DNA from: Ursus arctos
Taxonomy: Eukaryota; Chordata; Mammalia; Carnivora; Ursidae
Assembly: GCF_023065955.2 (NCBI RefSeq)
Contig: NW_026622764.1
Span: forward strand, 79,926,333 to 79,990,332
Direction of reading: 5' to 3'
DNA length: 64,000 nucleotides
The notes under the pieces are model-generated. The model was not told the DNA's origin, did no database searches, and saw only the letters and a list, made by a program, of their open reading frames with translations. Shown piece by piece: positions 26,247-39,323 of this stretch (the stretch's first letter is position 1; every line of letters starts with the position of its first letter). Made by a program: the position numbers and the translations under genes.

Positions 26247-29200
26247 GACCCCTTTGCAAAAAGCCGGCTTCCCACGGAGACAGTTTTCCTGAGGTGCAAA
26301 CCCTGTCACACGTGGTTGTGGCAAGGTAAAGCAAATGCCCTCCGCTTCTCTGGAAGAAACCACAGTGCCCAGCCCTGTTCTAAGCCCTCCCATCCTCCCT
26401 GGGCTTCTGGCAGCGGGAGTGAAAAGAGAGGAGCAGAGCACTGGGACCCGTTTGACAAAAACCGGCTTCCCACGGGAAAGTCTTTCTCCACGTGCAGACG
26501 TGCTCCCAGGTGCCTGTGGCAAGGGGAAGGAAATGCCATACACTGACCTGGAAGAGACCACAGGGCCCAGGCACAGTCTGAACCCTTCCCTCAACCCGGC
26601 GGTTTTGCTAGCAGGAGTTCAACCCCAACGAACACAGCCCGTAGACCTCTGGGGCAAAAACGGCTTCCGACGATCAATAGGTGCTTGCTGTGGAAAACCA
26701 ATCCCAAGTGGTGGTAGCCAGCTCAACAAAATGCCACACACCCAGGTGTAAGAAACAACATTGCCCAGGCATGGTCTAAGCCCCTCACCTCGTCCCTGTG
26801 CTTTGGGGAGCCGGAGGGACAGCCGAGGCCCACGGCCCTGAGACCTTTTTGCAAAAAGCCGGCTTCCCACGTAGACAGTTTACCTGAGGTGCAGACACTC
26901 TCCCAAGTGGTTGTGGCAAGGTAAAGCAAATGCCCTCCACTTCTCTGGAAGAAACCACAGTGCCCAGCCATGTTCTAAGCCCTCCCATCGTCCCTGGGCT
27001 TCTGGCAGCAGGAGTGAAAAGAGAGGACCAGAGCACTGGGACCCGTTTGACAAAAACCGGCATCCCACGGGAAAGTCTTTCTCCACGTGCAGACATGCTC
27101 CCAGGTGCCTGTGGCAAGGGGAAGGAAATGCCATACACTGACCTGGAAGAGACCACAGGGCCCAAGCACAGTCTGAACCCTTCCCTCGACCCGGCGGTTT
27201 TGCTAGCAGGAGTTCAACCCCAACGAACACAGCCCGGAGACCCCTGGGGCAAAAACGGCTTCCGACGATCAATAGGTGCTTGCTGTGGAACACCTATCCC
27301 AAGTGGGGGAAGCCAGCTCAACAAAATGCCACACACCCAGGTGTAAGAAACAACATTGCCCAGGCATGGTCTAAGCCCCTCACATCGTCCCTGTGCTTTG
27401 GGGAGCCGGAGGGACACCCGAGGCCCACGGCCCTGAGACCCCTTTGCAAAAAGCCGGCTTCCCACGGAAAGAGTTTTCCTGAGGTGCAGACCCTATCCCA
27501 AGTGGTTGTGGCAAGGTAAAACAAATGCCCTCCACTTCTCATGAAGAAACCACAGTGCCCAGCCCTGTTCTAAGCCCTCCCATCCTCCCTGGGCTTCTGG
27601 CAGCAGGAGTGAAAAGAGAGGAGCAGAGCACTGGGACCCGTTTGACAAAACCCGGCTTCCCACGGGAAAGGCTTTCTCCACGTGCAGACATGCTCCAAGG
27701 TGCCTGTGGCAAGGGGAAGGAAATGCCATAAACTGACCTGGAAGAGACCACAGGGCCCAGGCACAGTCTGAACCCTTCCCTCAACCCGGCGGTTTTGCTA
27801 GCAGGAGTTCAACCCCAACGAACACAGCCCGGAGACCCCTGGGGTAAAAACGGTTTCCGACGATCAGTAGGTGCTTGCTGTGGAACACCTATCCCAAGTG
27901 GGGATAGCCAGCTCAACAAAATGCCACACACCCAGGTGTAAGAAACAACATTGCCCAGGCATGGTCTAAGCCCCTCACCTCGTCCCTGTGCTTTGGGGAG
28001 CCGGAGGGACAGCCGAGGCACACGGCCCTGAGACCCCTTTGCAAAAAGCCGGCTTCCCACGGAGACAGTTTTCCTGAGGTGCAGACACTCTCCCAAGTGG
28101 TTGTGGCAAGGTAAAGCAAATGCCCTCCACTTCTCTGGAAGAAACCACAGTGCCCAGCCAGGTTCTAAGCCCTCCCATCGTCCCTGGTCTTCTGGCAGCA
28201 GGATTGAAAAGAGAGGAGCAGAGCACTGGGACCCGTTTGACAAAAACAGGCTTCCCACGGGAAAGTCTTTCTCCATGTGCAGACATGCTCCCAGGTGCCT
28301 GTGGCAAGGGGAAGGAAATGCCATACACTGACCTGGAAGAGACCACAGGGCCCAGGCACAGTCTGAACCCTTCCCTCAACCCGGCGGTTTTGCTAGCAGG
28401 AGTTCAACCCCAACGAACACAGCCTGGAGACCCCTGGGGCAAAAAAGGCTTCCGACGAACAATAGGTGCTTGCTGTGGAAAACCTATCCCAAGAGGGGGT
28501 AGCCAGCTCAACAAAATGCCACACACCCAGGTGTAAGAAACAACATTGCCCAGCCATGGTCTAAGCCCCTCACCTCGTCCCTGTGCTTTGGGGAGCCGGA
28601 GGGACAGCCGAGGACCACGGCCCTGAGACCCCTTTGCAAAAAGCCGGCTTCCCACGGAGACAGTTTTCCTGAGGTGCAGACTCTGTCACACGTGGTTGTG
28701 GCAAGGTAAAGCAAATGCCCTCCACTTCTCTGGAAGAAACCACAGTGCCCAGCCAAGTTCTGAGCCCTCACATCGTCCCTGGACTTCTGGCAGAGGAGTG
28801 AAAAGAGAGGAGCAGAGCACTGGGACCCGTTTGACAAAAACCGGCTTCCCACGGGAAAGTCTTTCTCCACGTGCAGACATGCTCCCAGGTGCCTGTGGCA
28901 AGGGGAAGGAAATGCCATACACTGACCTGGAAGAGACCACAGGGCCCAGGCACAGTCTGAACCCTTCCCTCAACCCGGCGGTTTTGCTAGCAGGAGTTCA
29001 ACCCCAAAGAACACAGCCTGGAGACCCCTGGGGCAAAAAAGGCTTCCGACGAACAATAGGTGCTTGCTGTGGAACACCTATCCCAAGTGGGGTAGCCAGG
29101 TCAACAAAATGCCACACACCCAGGTGTAAGAAACAACATTGCCCAGGCATGGTCTAAGCCCCTCACCTCGTCCCTGTGCTTTGGGGAGCCGGAGGGACAC

Positions 29201-29814
29201 CCGAGGCCCACGGCCCTGAGACCCCTTTGCAAAAAGCCGGCTTCCCACGGAGACAGTTTTCCTGAGGTGCAGACCCTATCCCAAGTGGTTGTGGCAAGGT
29301 AAAGCGAATGCCCTCCACTTCTCTGGAAGAAACCACAGTGCCCAGCCATGTTCTAAGCCCTCCCATCCTCCCTGGGCTTCTGGCAGCAGGAGTGAAAAGA
29401 GATGAGCAGAGCACTGGGACCCGTTTGACAAAAACCGGCTTCCCACGGGAAAGTCTTTCTCCACGTGCAGACATGCTCCCAGGTGCCTGGGGCAAGGGGA
29501 AGGAAATGCCATACACTGACCTGGAAGAGACCACAGGGCCCAGGCACAGTCTGAACCCTTCCCTCAACCCGGCGGTTTTGCTAGCAGGAGTTCAACCCCA
29601 ACGAACACAGCCCGGAGACCCCTGGGGCAAAAACGGCTTCCGACGATCAATAGGTGCTTGCTGTGGAACACCTATCCCAAGTAGGGGAAGCCAGCTCAAC
29701 AAAATGCCAGACACCCAGGTGTAAGAAACAACATTGCCCAGGCATCGTCTAAGCCCCTCACCTCGTCCCTGTGCTTTGGGGAGCCGGAGGGACAGCCGAG
29801 GCACACGGCTCTGA
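26247..29814 (+). repeat. 6-unit HOR (~3,568 bp), block 2 full copy
   Basis: Unit starts: 26247, 26842, 27437, 28032, 28627, 29220. The class order is the same as at 12577 (+13,670 bp), including the gacgatca allele in four of six units. It follows the units at 25060 and 25654 just as copy 1 follows 11389 and 11984. Confidence 0.86.
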
Positions 29815-31599
29815 GACCCCTTTGCAAAAAGCCGGCTTCCCACGGAAACAGTTTTCCTGAGGTGCAGACCCTATCCCAAGTGGTTGTGGCAAGGTAAAGC
29901 AAATGCCCTCCGCTTCTCTGGAAGAAACCACAGTGCCCAGCCCTGTTCTAAGCCCTCCCATCCTCCCTGGGCTTCTGGCAGCGGGAGTGAAAAGAGAGGA
30001 GCAGAGCACTGGGACCCGTTTGACAAAAACCGGCTTCCCACGGGAAAGTCTTTCTCCACGTGCAGACATGCTCCCAGGTGCCTGTGGCAAGGGGAAGGAA
30101 ATGCCATACACTGACCTGGAAGAGACCACAGGGCCCAGGCACAGTCTGAACCCTTCCCTCAACCCGGCGGTTTTGCTAGCAGGAGTTCAACCCCAACGAA
30201 TGCAGTCCGAAGACCCCTGGGGCAAAAACGGCTTCCGACGAACAATAGGTGCTTGCTGTGGAAAACCAATCCCAAGTGGTGGTAGCCAGCTCAACAAAAT
30301 GCCACACACCCAGGTGTAAGAAACAACATTGCCCAGGCATGGTCTAAGCCCCTCACCTCGTCCCTGTGCTTTGGGGAGCCGGAGGGACAGCCGAGGCCCA
30401 CGGCTCTGAGACCTTTTTGCAAAAAGCCGGCTGCCCACGGAGACAGTTTACCTGAGGTGCAGACACTCTCCCAAGTGGTTGTGGCAAGGTAAAGCAAATG
30501 CCCTCCACTTCTCTGGAAGAAACCACAGTGCCCAGCCATGTTCTAAGCCCTCCCATCGTCCCTGGGCTTCTGGTAGCAGGAGTGAAAAGAGAGGACCAGA
30601 GCACTGGGACCCGTTTGACAAAAACCGGCATCCCACGGGAAAGTCTTTCTCCACGTGCAGACATGCTCCCAGGTGCCTGTGGCAAGGGGAAGGAAATGCC
30701 ATACACTGACCTGGAAGAGACCACAGGGCCCAAGCACAGTCTGAACCCTTCCCTCGACCCGGCGGTTTTGCTAGCAGGAGTTCAACCCCAACGAACACAG
30801 CCCGGAGACCCCTGGGGCAAAAACGGCTTCCGACGATCAATAGGTGCTTGCTGTGGAACACCTATCCCAAGTGGGGGAAGCCAGCTCAACAAAATGCCAC
30901 ACACCCAGGTGTAAGAAACAACATTGCCCAGGCATGGTCTAAGCCCCTCACATCGTCCCTGTGCTTTGGGGAGCCGGAGGGACACCCGAGGCCCACGGCC
31001 CTGAGACCCCTTTACAAAAAGCCGGCTTCCCACGGAAAGAGTTTTCCTGAGGTGCAGACCCTATCCCAAGTGGTTGTGGCAAGGTAAAACAAATGCCCTC
31101 CACTTCTCATGAAGAAACCACAGTGCCCAGCCCTGTTCTAAGCCCTCCCATCCTCCCTGGGCTTCTGGCAGCAGGAGTGAAAAGAGAGGAGCAGAGCACT
31201 GGGACCCGTTTGACAAAACCCGGCTTCCCACGGGAAAGGCTTTCTCCACGTGCAGACATGCTCCAAGGTGCCTGTGGCAAGGGGAAGGAAATGCCATACA
31301 CTGACCTGGAAGAGACCACAGGGCCCAGGCACAGTCTGAACCCTTCCCTCAACCCGGCGGTTTTGCTAGCAGGAGTTCAACCCCAACGAACACAGCCCGG
31401 AGACCCCTGGGGCAAAAACGGTTTCCGACGATCAGTAGGTGCTTGCTGTGGAACACCTATCCCAAGTGGGGATAGCCAGCTCAACAAAATGCCACACACC
31501 CAGGTGTAAGAAACAACATTGCCCAGGCATGGTCTAAGCCCCTCACCTCGTCCCTGTGCTTTGGGGAGCCGGAGGGACAGCCGAGGCACACGGCCCTGA
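29815..31599 (+). repeat. 6-unit HOR, block 2 partial copy (first three units)
   Basis: Units at 29815, 30410 and 31005 match 19712, 20306 and 20901 at +10,103/10,104 bp. The first unit carries the patch at 30201-30243. As in block 1, the fourth unit (31600) is again the gacctgtttgacaaaacacgg class. Confidence 0.83.
30201..30243 (+). repeat. Allele patch in subunit B/C junction, probable gene-conversion tract
   Basis: The matching units (16.54 and 20.10 kb) read cagcccgtagacctcgggcg and then gacgatca. Here the sequence is tgcagtccgaagacccctgg and then gacgaaca, while the flanks (gcgggagtg upstream, ccaatcccaagtggtggtag downstream) keep the HOR-specific bases. Both the unusual tgcagtccgaag and the return to the common gacgaaca allele fall in about 43 bp. 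Confidence 0.6.
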
Positions 31600-34500
31600 G
31601 ACCCCTTTGCAAAAAGCCGGCTTCCCACGGAAACAGTTTTCCTGAGGTGCAGACCCTATCCCAAGTGGTTGTGGCAAGGTAAAGCAAATGCCCTCCGCTT
31701 CTCTGATAGAAACCACAGTGCCCAGCCCTGTTCTAAGCCCTCCCATCCTCCCTGGGCTTCTGGCAGCAGGAGTGAAAAGAGAGGAGCAGAGCACTGGGAC
31801 CTGTTTGACAAAACACGGCTTCCCACGGGAAAGTCTTTCTCCACGTGCAGACATGCTCCCAGGTGCGTGGGGCAAGGGGAAGGAAATGCCATACACTGAC
31901 CTGGAAGAGACCACAGGGCCCAGGCACAGTCTGAACCCTTCCCTCAACCCGGCGGTTTTGCTAGCAGGAGTTCAACCCCAACGAACACAGCCCGGAGACC
32001 CCTGGGGCAAAAACGGCTTCCGACGATCAATAGGTGCTTGCTGTGGAACACCTATCCCAAGAAGGGGAAGCCAGCTCAACAAAATGCCACACACCCAGGT
32101 GTAAGAAACAACATTGCCCAGGCATGGTCTAAGCCCCTCACCTCGTCCCTGTGCTTTGGGGAGCCGGAGGGACAGCCGAGGCACACGGCCCTGAGTCCCC
32201 TTTGCAAAAAGCCGGCTTCCCACGGAGACAGTTTTCCTGAGGTGCAGACACTCTCCCAAGTGGTTGTGGCAAGGTAAAGCAAATGCCCTCCACTTCTCTG
32301 GAAGAAACCACAGTGCCCAGCCATGTTCTAAGCCCTCCCATCCTCCCTGGGCTTCTGGCAGCAGGAGTGAAAAGAGAGGAGCAGAGCACTGGGACCCGTT
32401 GGACAAAAACCGGCTTCCCACGGGAAAGTCTTTCTCCACGTGCAGACATGCTCCCAGGTGCCTGGGGCAAGGGTAAGGAAATGCCATACATTGACCTGGA
32501 AGAGACCACAGGGCCCAGGCACAGTCTGAACCCTTCCCTCAACCCGGCGGTTTTGCTAGCAGGAGTTCAACCGCAACGAACACAGCCCGGGGACCCCTGG
32601 GGCGAAAACGGCTTCCGACGAACAATAGGTGCTTGCTGTGGAAGACCTATCCCAAGTGGGGGTAGCCAGCTCAACAAAATGCCACACACCCAGGTGTAAG
32701 AAACAACATTGACCAGCCATGGTCTAAGCCCCTCACCTCATCCCTGTGCTTTGGGGAGACAGAGGGACGCCCGAGGCCCACGGCCCTGACACCCCTTTGC
32801 AAAAAGCCGGCTTCCCACGGAAACAGTTTTCCTGAGCTGCAGACCCTCTCACAAGTGGTTGTGGCAAGGTAAAGCAAATGCCCTCCACTTCTCTGGAAGA
32901 AACCACAGTGCCCAGCCATGTTCTAAGCCCTCCCATCCTCCCTGGGCTTCTGGCAGCAGGAGTGAAAAGAGAGGAGCAGAGCCCTGGGACCCGTTTGACA
33001 AAAACCGGCTTCCCACGGGAAAGTCTTTCTCCACGTGCAGACATGCTCCCAGGTGCCTGTGGCAAGGGGAAGGAAATGCCATACATTGACCTGGAAGAGA
33101 CCACAGGGCCCAGGCACAGTCTGAAGCCTTCCCTCAACCCGGCGGTTTTGCTAGAAGGAGTTCAACCCCAACAAACAAAGCCGGATACCCGTGAGGCAAA
33201 ACGGCTTCCGACGAACAGTAGGTGCTTGCTGTGGAACTCCTATCCAAAGTTGGGGTAGCAAGGTGAACAATGCCACACACCCAGGTGTAAGAAACAACAT
33301 TGCCCAGCCATGGTCTAAGCCCCTCACCTCGTCCCTGTGCTTTGGGGAGCCGGAGGGACAGCCGAGGCCCACGGACCTGAGACCCCTTTGCAAAAAGCCG
33401 GCTTCCCACGGAGACAGTTTTCCTGAGGTGCAGACACTCTCCCAAGTGGTTGTGGCAAGGTAAAGCAAATGCCCTCCACTTCTCTGGAAGAAACCACAGT
33501 GCCCAGCCAGGTTCTAAGCCCTCCCATCGTCCCTGATCTTCTGGCAGCAGGATTGAAAAGAGAGGAGCAGAGCACTGGGACCCGTTTGACAAAAACCGGC
33601 TTCCCACGGGAAAGTCTTTCTCCATGTGCAGACATGCTCCCAGGTGCCTGTGGCAAGGGGAAGGAAATGCCATACACTGACCTGGAAGAGACCACAGGGC
33701 CCAGGCACAGTCTGAACCCTTCCCTCAACCCGGCGGTTTTGCTAGCAGGAGTTCAACCCCAACGAACACAGCCCGGAGACCCCTGGGGCAAAAAAGGCTT
33801 CCGACGAACAATAGGTGCTTGCTGTGGAAAACCTATCCCAAGTGGGGGTAGCCAGCTCAACAAAATGCCACACACCCAGGTGTAAGAAACAACATTGCCC
33901 AGCCATGGTCTAAGCCCCTCACCTCGTCCCTGTGCTTTGGGGAGCCGGAGGGAAAGCCGAGGCCCACGGCCCTGAGACCCCTTTGCAAAAAGCCGACTTC
34001 CCACGGAGACAGTTTTCCTGAGGTGCAGATCCACTCACAAGTGGTTGTGGCAAGGTAAAGCAAATGCCCTCCACTTCTCTGGAAGAAACCACAGTGCCCA
34101 GCCATGTTCTATGCCCTCCCATCCTCCCTGGGCTTCTGGCAGCAGGAGTGAAAAGAGAGGAGCAGAGCACTGGGACCCGTTGGACAAAAACCGGCTTCCC
34201 ACGGGAAAGTCTTTCTCCACGTGCAGACATGCTCCCAGGTGCCTGGGGCAAGGGGAAGGAAATGCCATACACTGACCTGGAAGAGACCACAGGGCCCAGG
34301 CACAGTCTGAACCCTTCCCTCAACCCGGCGGTTTTGCTAGCAGGAGTTCAACCCCAACGAACACAGCCCGGAGACCCCTGGGGCAAAAACGGCTTCCGAC
34401 GAACAGTAGGTGCTTGCTGTGGAACACCTATCCCAAGTGGGGGTAGCCAGGTGAACAATGCCACACACCCAGGTGTAAGAAACAACATTGCCCAGGCATG

Positions 34501-36350
34501 GTCTAAGCCCCTCACCTCGTCCCTGTGCTTTGGGGAGCCGGAGGGACAGCCGAGGCCCACGGCCCTGAGACCCCTTTGCAAAAAGCCGGCTTCCCACGGA
34601 GACAGTTTTCCTGAGGTGCAGACCCTCTCACAAGTGGTTGTGGCAAGCTAAAGCAAATGCCCTCCACTTCTCTGGAAGAAACCACAGTGCCCAGCCATGT
34701 TCTAAGCCCTCCCATCCTCCCTGGGCTTCTGGCAGCAGGAGTGAAAAGAGAGGAGCAGAGCACTGGGACCCGTTGGACAAAAACCGGCTTCCCACGGGAA
34801 AGTCTTTCTCCACGTGCAGACATGCTCCCAGGTGCCTGGGGCAAGGGGAAGGAAATGCCATACACTGACCTGGAAGAGACCACAGGGCCCAGGCACAGTC
34901 TGAACCCTTCCCTCAACCCGGCGGTTTTGCTAGCAGGAGTTCAACCCCAACGAACACAGCCCGGAGACCCCTGGGGCAAAAACGGCTTCCGACGAATAAG
35001 AGGCGCTTGCTGTGGAAAACCTATCCCAAGTGCGGGTAGCCAGCTCAACAAAATGCCACACACCCAGGTGTAAGAAACAACATTGCCCAGCCATGGTCTA
35101 AGCCCCTCACCTCGTCCCTGTGCTTTGGGGAGCCGGAGGGACAGCCGAGGCCCACGGCCCTGAGACCCCTTTGCAAAAAGCCGGCTTCCCACGGAAACAG
35201 TTTTCCTGAGGTGCAGACTCTCTCCCAAGTGGTTGTGGCAAGGTAAACCAATGCCCTCCACTTCTCTGGAAGAAACCACAGTGCCCAGCCATGTTCTAAG
35301 CCCTCCCATCCTCCCTGGGCTTCTGGCAGCAGGAGTGAAAAGAGAGGAGCAGAGCACTGGGACCCGTTGGACAAAAACCGGCTTCCCACGGGAAAGTCTT
35401 TCTCCACGTGCAGACATGCTCCCAGGTGCCTGTGGCAAGGGGAAGGAAATGCCATACACTGACCTGGAAGAGACCACAGGGCCCAGGCACAGTCTGAACC
35501 CTTCCCTCAACCCGGCGGTTTTGCTAGAAGGAGTTCAACCCCAACGAACACAGCCCGGAGACCCCTGAGGCAAAAACGGCTTCCGACGAACAGTAGGTGC
35601 TTGCTGTGGAACACCTATCCAAAGTTGGGGTAGACAGGTGAACAACGCCACACACCCAGGTGTAAGAAACAACATTGCCCAGGCATGGTCTAAGCCCCTC
35701 ACCTCGTCCCTGTGCTTTGGGGAGCCGGAGGGACAGCCGAGGCCCACGGCCCTGAGACCCCTTTGCAAAAAGCCGGCTTCCCACGGAGACAGTTTTCCTG
35801 AGGTGCAGACACTCTCCCAAGTGGTTGTGGCAAGGTAAAGCAAATGCCCTCCACTTCTCTGGAAGAAACCACAGTGCCCAGCCAGGTTCTAAGCCCTCCC
35901 ATCGTCCCTGGTCTTCTGGCAGCAGGATTGAAAAGAGAGGAGCAGAGCACTGGGACCCGTTTGACAAAAACCGGCTTCCCACGGGAAAGTCTTTCTCCAT
36001 GTGCAGACATGTTCCCAGGTGCCTCTGGCAAGGGGAAGGAAATGCCATACACTGACCTGGAAGAGACCACAGGGCCCAGGCACAGTCTGAACCCTTCCCT
36101 CAACCCGGCGGTTTTGCTAGCAGGAGTTCAACCCCAACGAACACAGCCTGGAGACCCCTGGGGCAAAAAAGGCTTCCGACGAACAATAGGTGCTTGCTGT
36201 GGAAAACCTATCCCAAGTGGGGGTAGCCAGCTCAACAAAATGCCACACACCCAGGTGTAAGAAACAACATTGCCCAGCCATGGTCTAAGCCCCTCACCTC
36301 GTCCCTGTGCTTTGGGGAGCCGGAGGGACAGCCGAGGCCCACGGCCCTGA
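31600..36350 (+). repeat. Units 54-61, right part of large block 2 and transition
   Basis: Unit starts: 31600, 32195, 32790, 33381, 33976, 34569, 35164, 35756. The first six match 21496-24465 at +10,104 bp. A change at about 31704 (ctctgatagaaacc) replaces the usual ctctggaagaaacc. After about 35.37 kb the sequence instead matches 9.2-10 kb at +26,150 bp, so 35370-36350 links the large block to the 5-unit HOR region. Confidence 0.8.
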
Positions 36351-39323
36351 GACCCCTTTGCAAAAAGCCGGCTTCCCACGGAGACAGTTTTCCTGAGGTG
36401 CAGATCCACTCACAAGTGGTTGTGGCAAGGTAAAGCAAATGCCCTCTACTTCTCTGGAAGAAACCACAGTGCCCAGCCATGTTCTATGCCCTCCCATCCT
36501 CCCTGGGCTTCTGGCAGCAGGAGTGAAAAGAGAGGAGCAGAGCACTGGGACCCGTTTGACAAAAACCGGCTTCCCACGGGAAAGTCTTTCTCCACGTGCA
36601 GACATGCTCCCAGGTGCCTGGGGCAAGGGGAAGGAAATGCCATACACTGACCTGGGAGAGACCACAGGGCCCAGGCACAGTCTGAACCCTTCCCTCAACC
36701 CGGCGGTTTTGCTAGCAGGAGTTCAACCCCAACGAACACAGCCAGGAGACTCCTGAGGCAAAAACGGCTTCCGACGAACAGTAGGTGCTTGCTGTGGAAC
36801 ACCTATCCCACGTGGGGGTAGCCAGCTCAACAAAATGCCACACACCCAGGTGTAAGAAACAACATTGCCCAGGCATGGTCTAAGCCACTCACCTCGTCCC
36901 TGTGCTTTGGGGAGCCGGAGGGACAGCCGAGGCCCACGGCCCTGAGACCCCTTTGCAAAAAGCCGGCTTCCCACGGAGACAGTTTTCCTGAGGTGCAGAC
37001 CCTCTCACAAGTGGTTGTGGCAAGCTAAAGCAAATGCCCTCCACTTCTCTGGAAGAAACCACAGTGCCCAGCCATGTTCTAAGCCCTCCCATCCTCCCTG
37101 GGCTTCTGGCAGCAGGAGTGAAAAGAGAGGAGCAGAGCACTGGGACCCGTTGGACAAAAACCGGCTTCCCACGGGAAAGTCTTTCTCCACGTGCAGACAT
37201 GCTCCCAGGTGCCTGGGGCAAGGGGAAGGAAATGCCATACACTGACCTGGAAGAGACCACAGGGCCCAGGCACAGTCTGAACCCTTCCCTCAACCCGGCG
37301 GTTTTGCTAGCAGGAGTTCAACCCCAACGAACACAGCCCGGAGAACCCTGGGGCAAAAACGGCTTCCGACGAATAAGAGGCGCTTGCTGTGGAAGACCTA
37401 TCCCAAGTGGGGGTAGCCAGCTCAACAAAATGCCACACACCCAGGTGTAAGAAACAACATTGCCCAGCCATGGTCTAAGCCCCTCACCTCGTCCCTGTGC
37501 TTTGGGGAGCCGGAGGGACAGCCGAGGCCCACGGCCCTGAGACCCCTTTGCAAAAAGCCGGCTTCCCACGGAAACAGTTTTCCTGAGGTGCAGACCCTCT
37601 CCCAAGTGGTTGTGGCAAGGTAAAGCAAATGCCCTCCACTTCTCTGGAAGAAACCACAGTGCCCAGCCATGTTCTAAGCCCTCCCATCCTCCCTGGGCTT
37701 CTGGCAGCAGGAGTGAAAAGAGAGGAGCAGAGCACTGGGACCCGTTGGACAAAAACCGGCTTCCCACGGGAAAGTCTTTCTCCACGTGCAGACATGCTCC
37801 CAGGTGCCTGGGGCAAGGGGAAGGAAATGCCATACACTGACCTGGAAGAGACCACAGGGCCCAGGCACAGTCTGAACCCTTCCCTCAACCCGGCGGTTTT
37901 GCTAGCAGGAGTTCAACCGCAACGAACACAGCCCGGAGACCCCAAGGGGCGAAAACGGCTTCCGACGAACAATAGGTGCTTGCTGTGGAAGACCTTACCC
38001 AAGTGGGGGTAGCCAGCTCAACAAAATGCCACACACCCAGGTGTAAGAAACAACATTGCCCAGGCATGGTCTAAGCCCCTCACCTCATCCCTGTGCTTTG
38101 GGGAGACAGAGGGACACCCGAGGACCACGGCCCTGAGACCCCTTTGCAAAAAGCCGGCTTCCCACGGAAACAGTTTTCGTGAGCTGCAGACCCTCTCACA
38201 AGTGGTTGTGGCAAGGTAAAGCAAATGCCCTCCACTTCTCTGGAAGAAACCACAGTGCCCAGCCATGTTCTAAGCCCTCCCATCCTCCCTGGGCTTCTGG
38301 CAGCAGGAGTGAAAAGAGAGGAGCAGAGCACTGGGACCCGTTTGACAAAAACCAGCTTCCCACGGGAAAGACTTTCTCCACGTGCAGACATGCTCCCAGG
38401 TGCCTGAGGCAAGGGGAAGGAAATGCCATACACTGACCTGGAAGAGACCACAGGGCCCAGGCACAGTCTGAACCCTTCCCTCAACCCGGCGGTTTTGCTA
38501 GAAGGAGTTCAACCCCAACGAACACAGCCCAGAGACCCCTGAGGCAAAACGGCTTCCGACGAGCAGTAGGTGCTTGCTGTGGAACACCTATCCAAAGTTG
38601 GGGTAGCAAGGTGAACAATGCCACACACCCAGGTGTAAGAAACAACATTGCACAGGCTTGGTCTAAGCCCCTCACCTCGTCCCTGTGCTTTGGGGAGCCG
38701 GAGGGACAGCCGAGGCCCACGGCCCTGAGACCCCTTTGCAAAAAGCCGGCTTCCCACGGAGACAGTTTTCCTGAGGTGCAGACACTCTCCCAAGTGGTTG
38801 TGGCAAGGTAAAGCAAATGCCCTCCACTTCTCTGGAAGAAACCACAGTGCCCAGCCATGTTCTAAGCCCTCCCATCGTCCCTGGGTTTCTGGCACCAGGA
38901 ATGAAAAGAGAGGAGCAGAGCACTGGGACCCGTTTGACAAAACCCGGCTTCCCACGGGAAAGTCTTTCTCCATGTGCAGACATGCTCCCAGGTGCCTGGG
39001 GCAAGGGGAAGGAAATGCCATACACTGACCTGGAAGAGACCACAGGGCCCAGGCACAGTCTGAACCCTTCCCTCAACCCGGCGGTTTTGCTAGCAGGAGT
39101 TCAACCCCAACGAACACAGCCTGGAGACCCCTGGGGCAAAAAAGGCTTCCGACGAACAATAGGTGCTTGCTGTGGAACACCTATCCCAAGTGGGGGTAGG
39201 CAGCTCAACAAAATGCCACACACCCAGGTGTAAGAAACAACATTGCCCAGCCATGGTCTAAGCCCCTCACCTCGTCCCTGTGCTTTGGGGAGCCGGAGGG
39301 ACAGCCGAGGCCCACGGTCCTGA
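36351..39323 (+). repeat. 5-unit HOR (~2.97 kb), copy 1
   Basis: Unit starts: 36351, 36946, 37541, 38137, 38729. Markers in order: gatccactcacaag with ttctatgccc; aagctaaag; gaaacag with ccctctcccaag; ttttcgtgagctg with agacagaggg before it; ggcaccaggaatg. The third unit is 596 bp, the longest in the window, because of an extra base in gaccccaaggggcg. Confidence 0.85.

Larger units (their letters stand above)
25250..35370 (+). repeat. Large HOR block, copy 2 (17 units, ~10.10 kb)
   Basis: Near-identical second copy of the preceding block, shorter by exactly one 6-unit HOR (13,670 - 10,103 = 3,567). Most differences I saw are single bases, for example tggtagcagg near 30573 against tggcagcagg. 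The end is inside the unit at 35164: subunit A matches the unit at 25060 (gactctctcccaag, ggtaaaccaatg), but B reads cctgtggcaagg instead of cctggggcaagg. From there the sequence follows 9.2 kb instead. Confidence 0.8.

Noticed and set aside
16145..35370. Assembly artefact as the explanation of the near-identical 10.1-kb copies
   Set aside because: The copies differ by scattered single bases, by one complete 6-unit HOR and by the 30201-30243 patch, which argues for true copies. It cannot be excluded without reads spanning the region.
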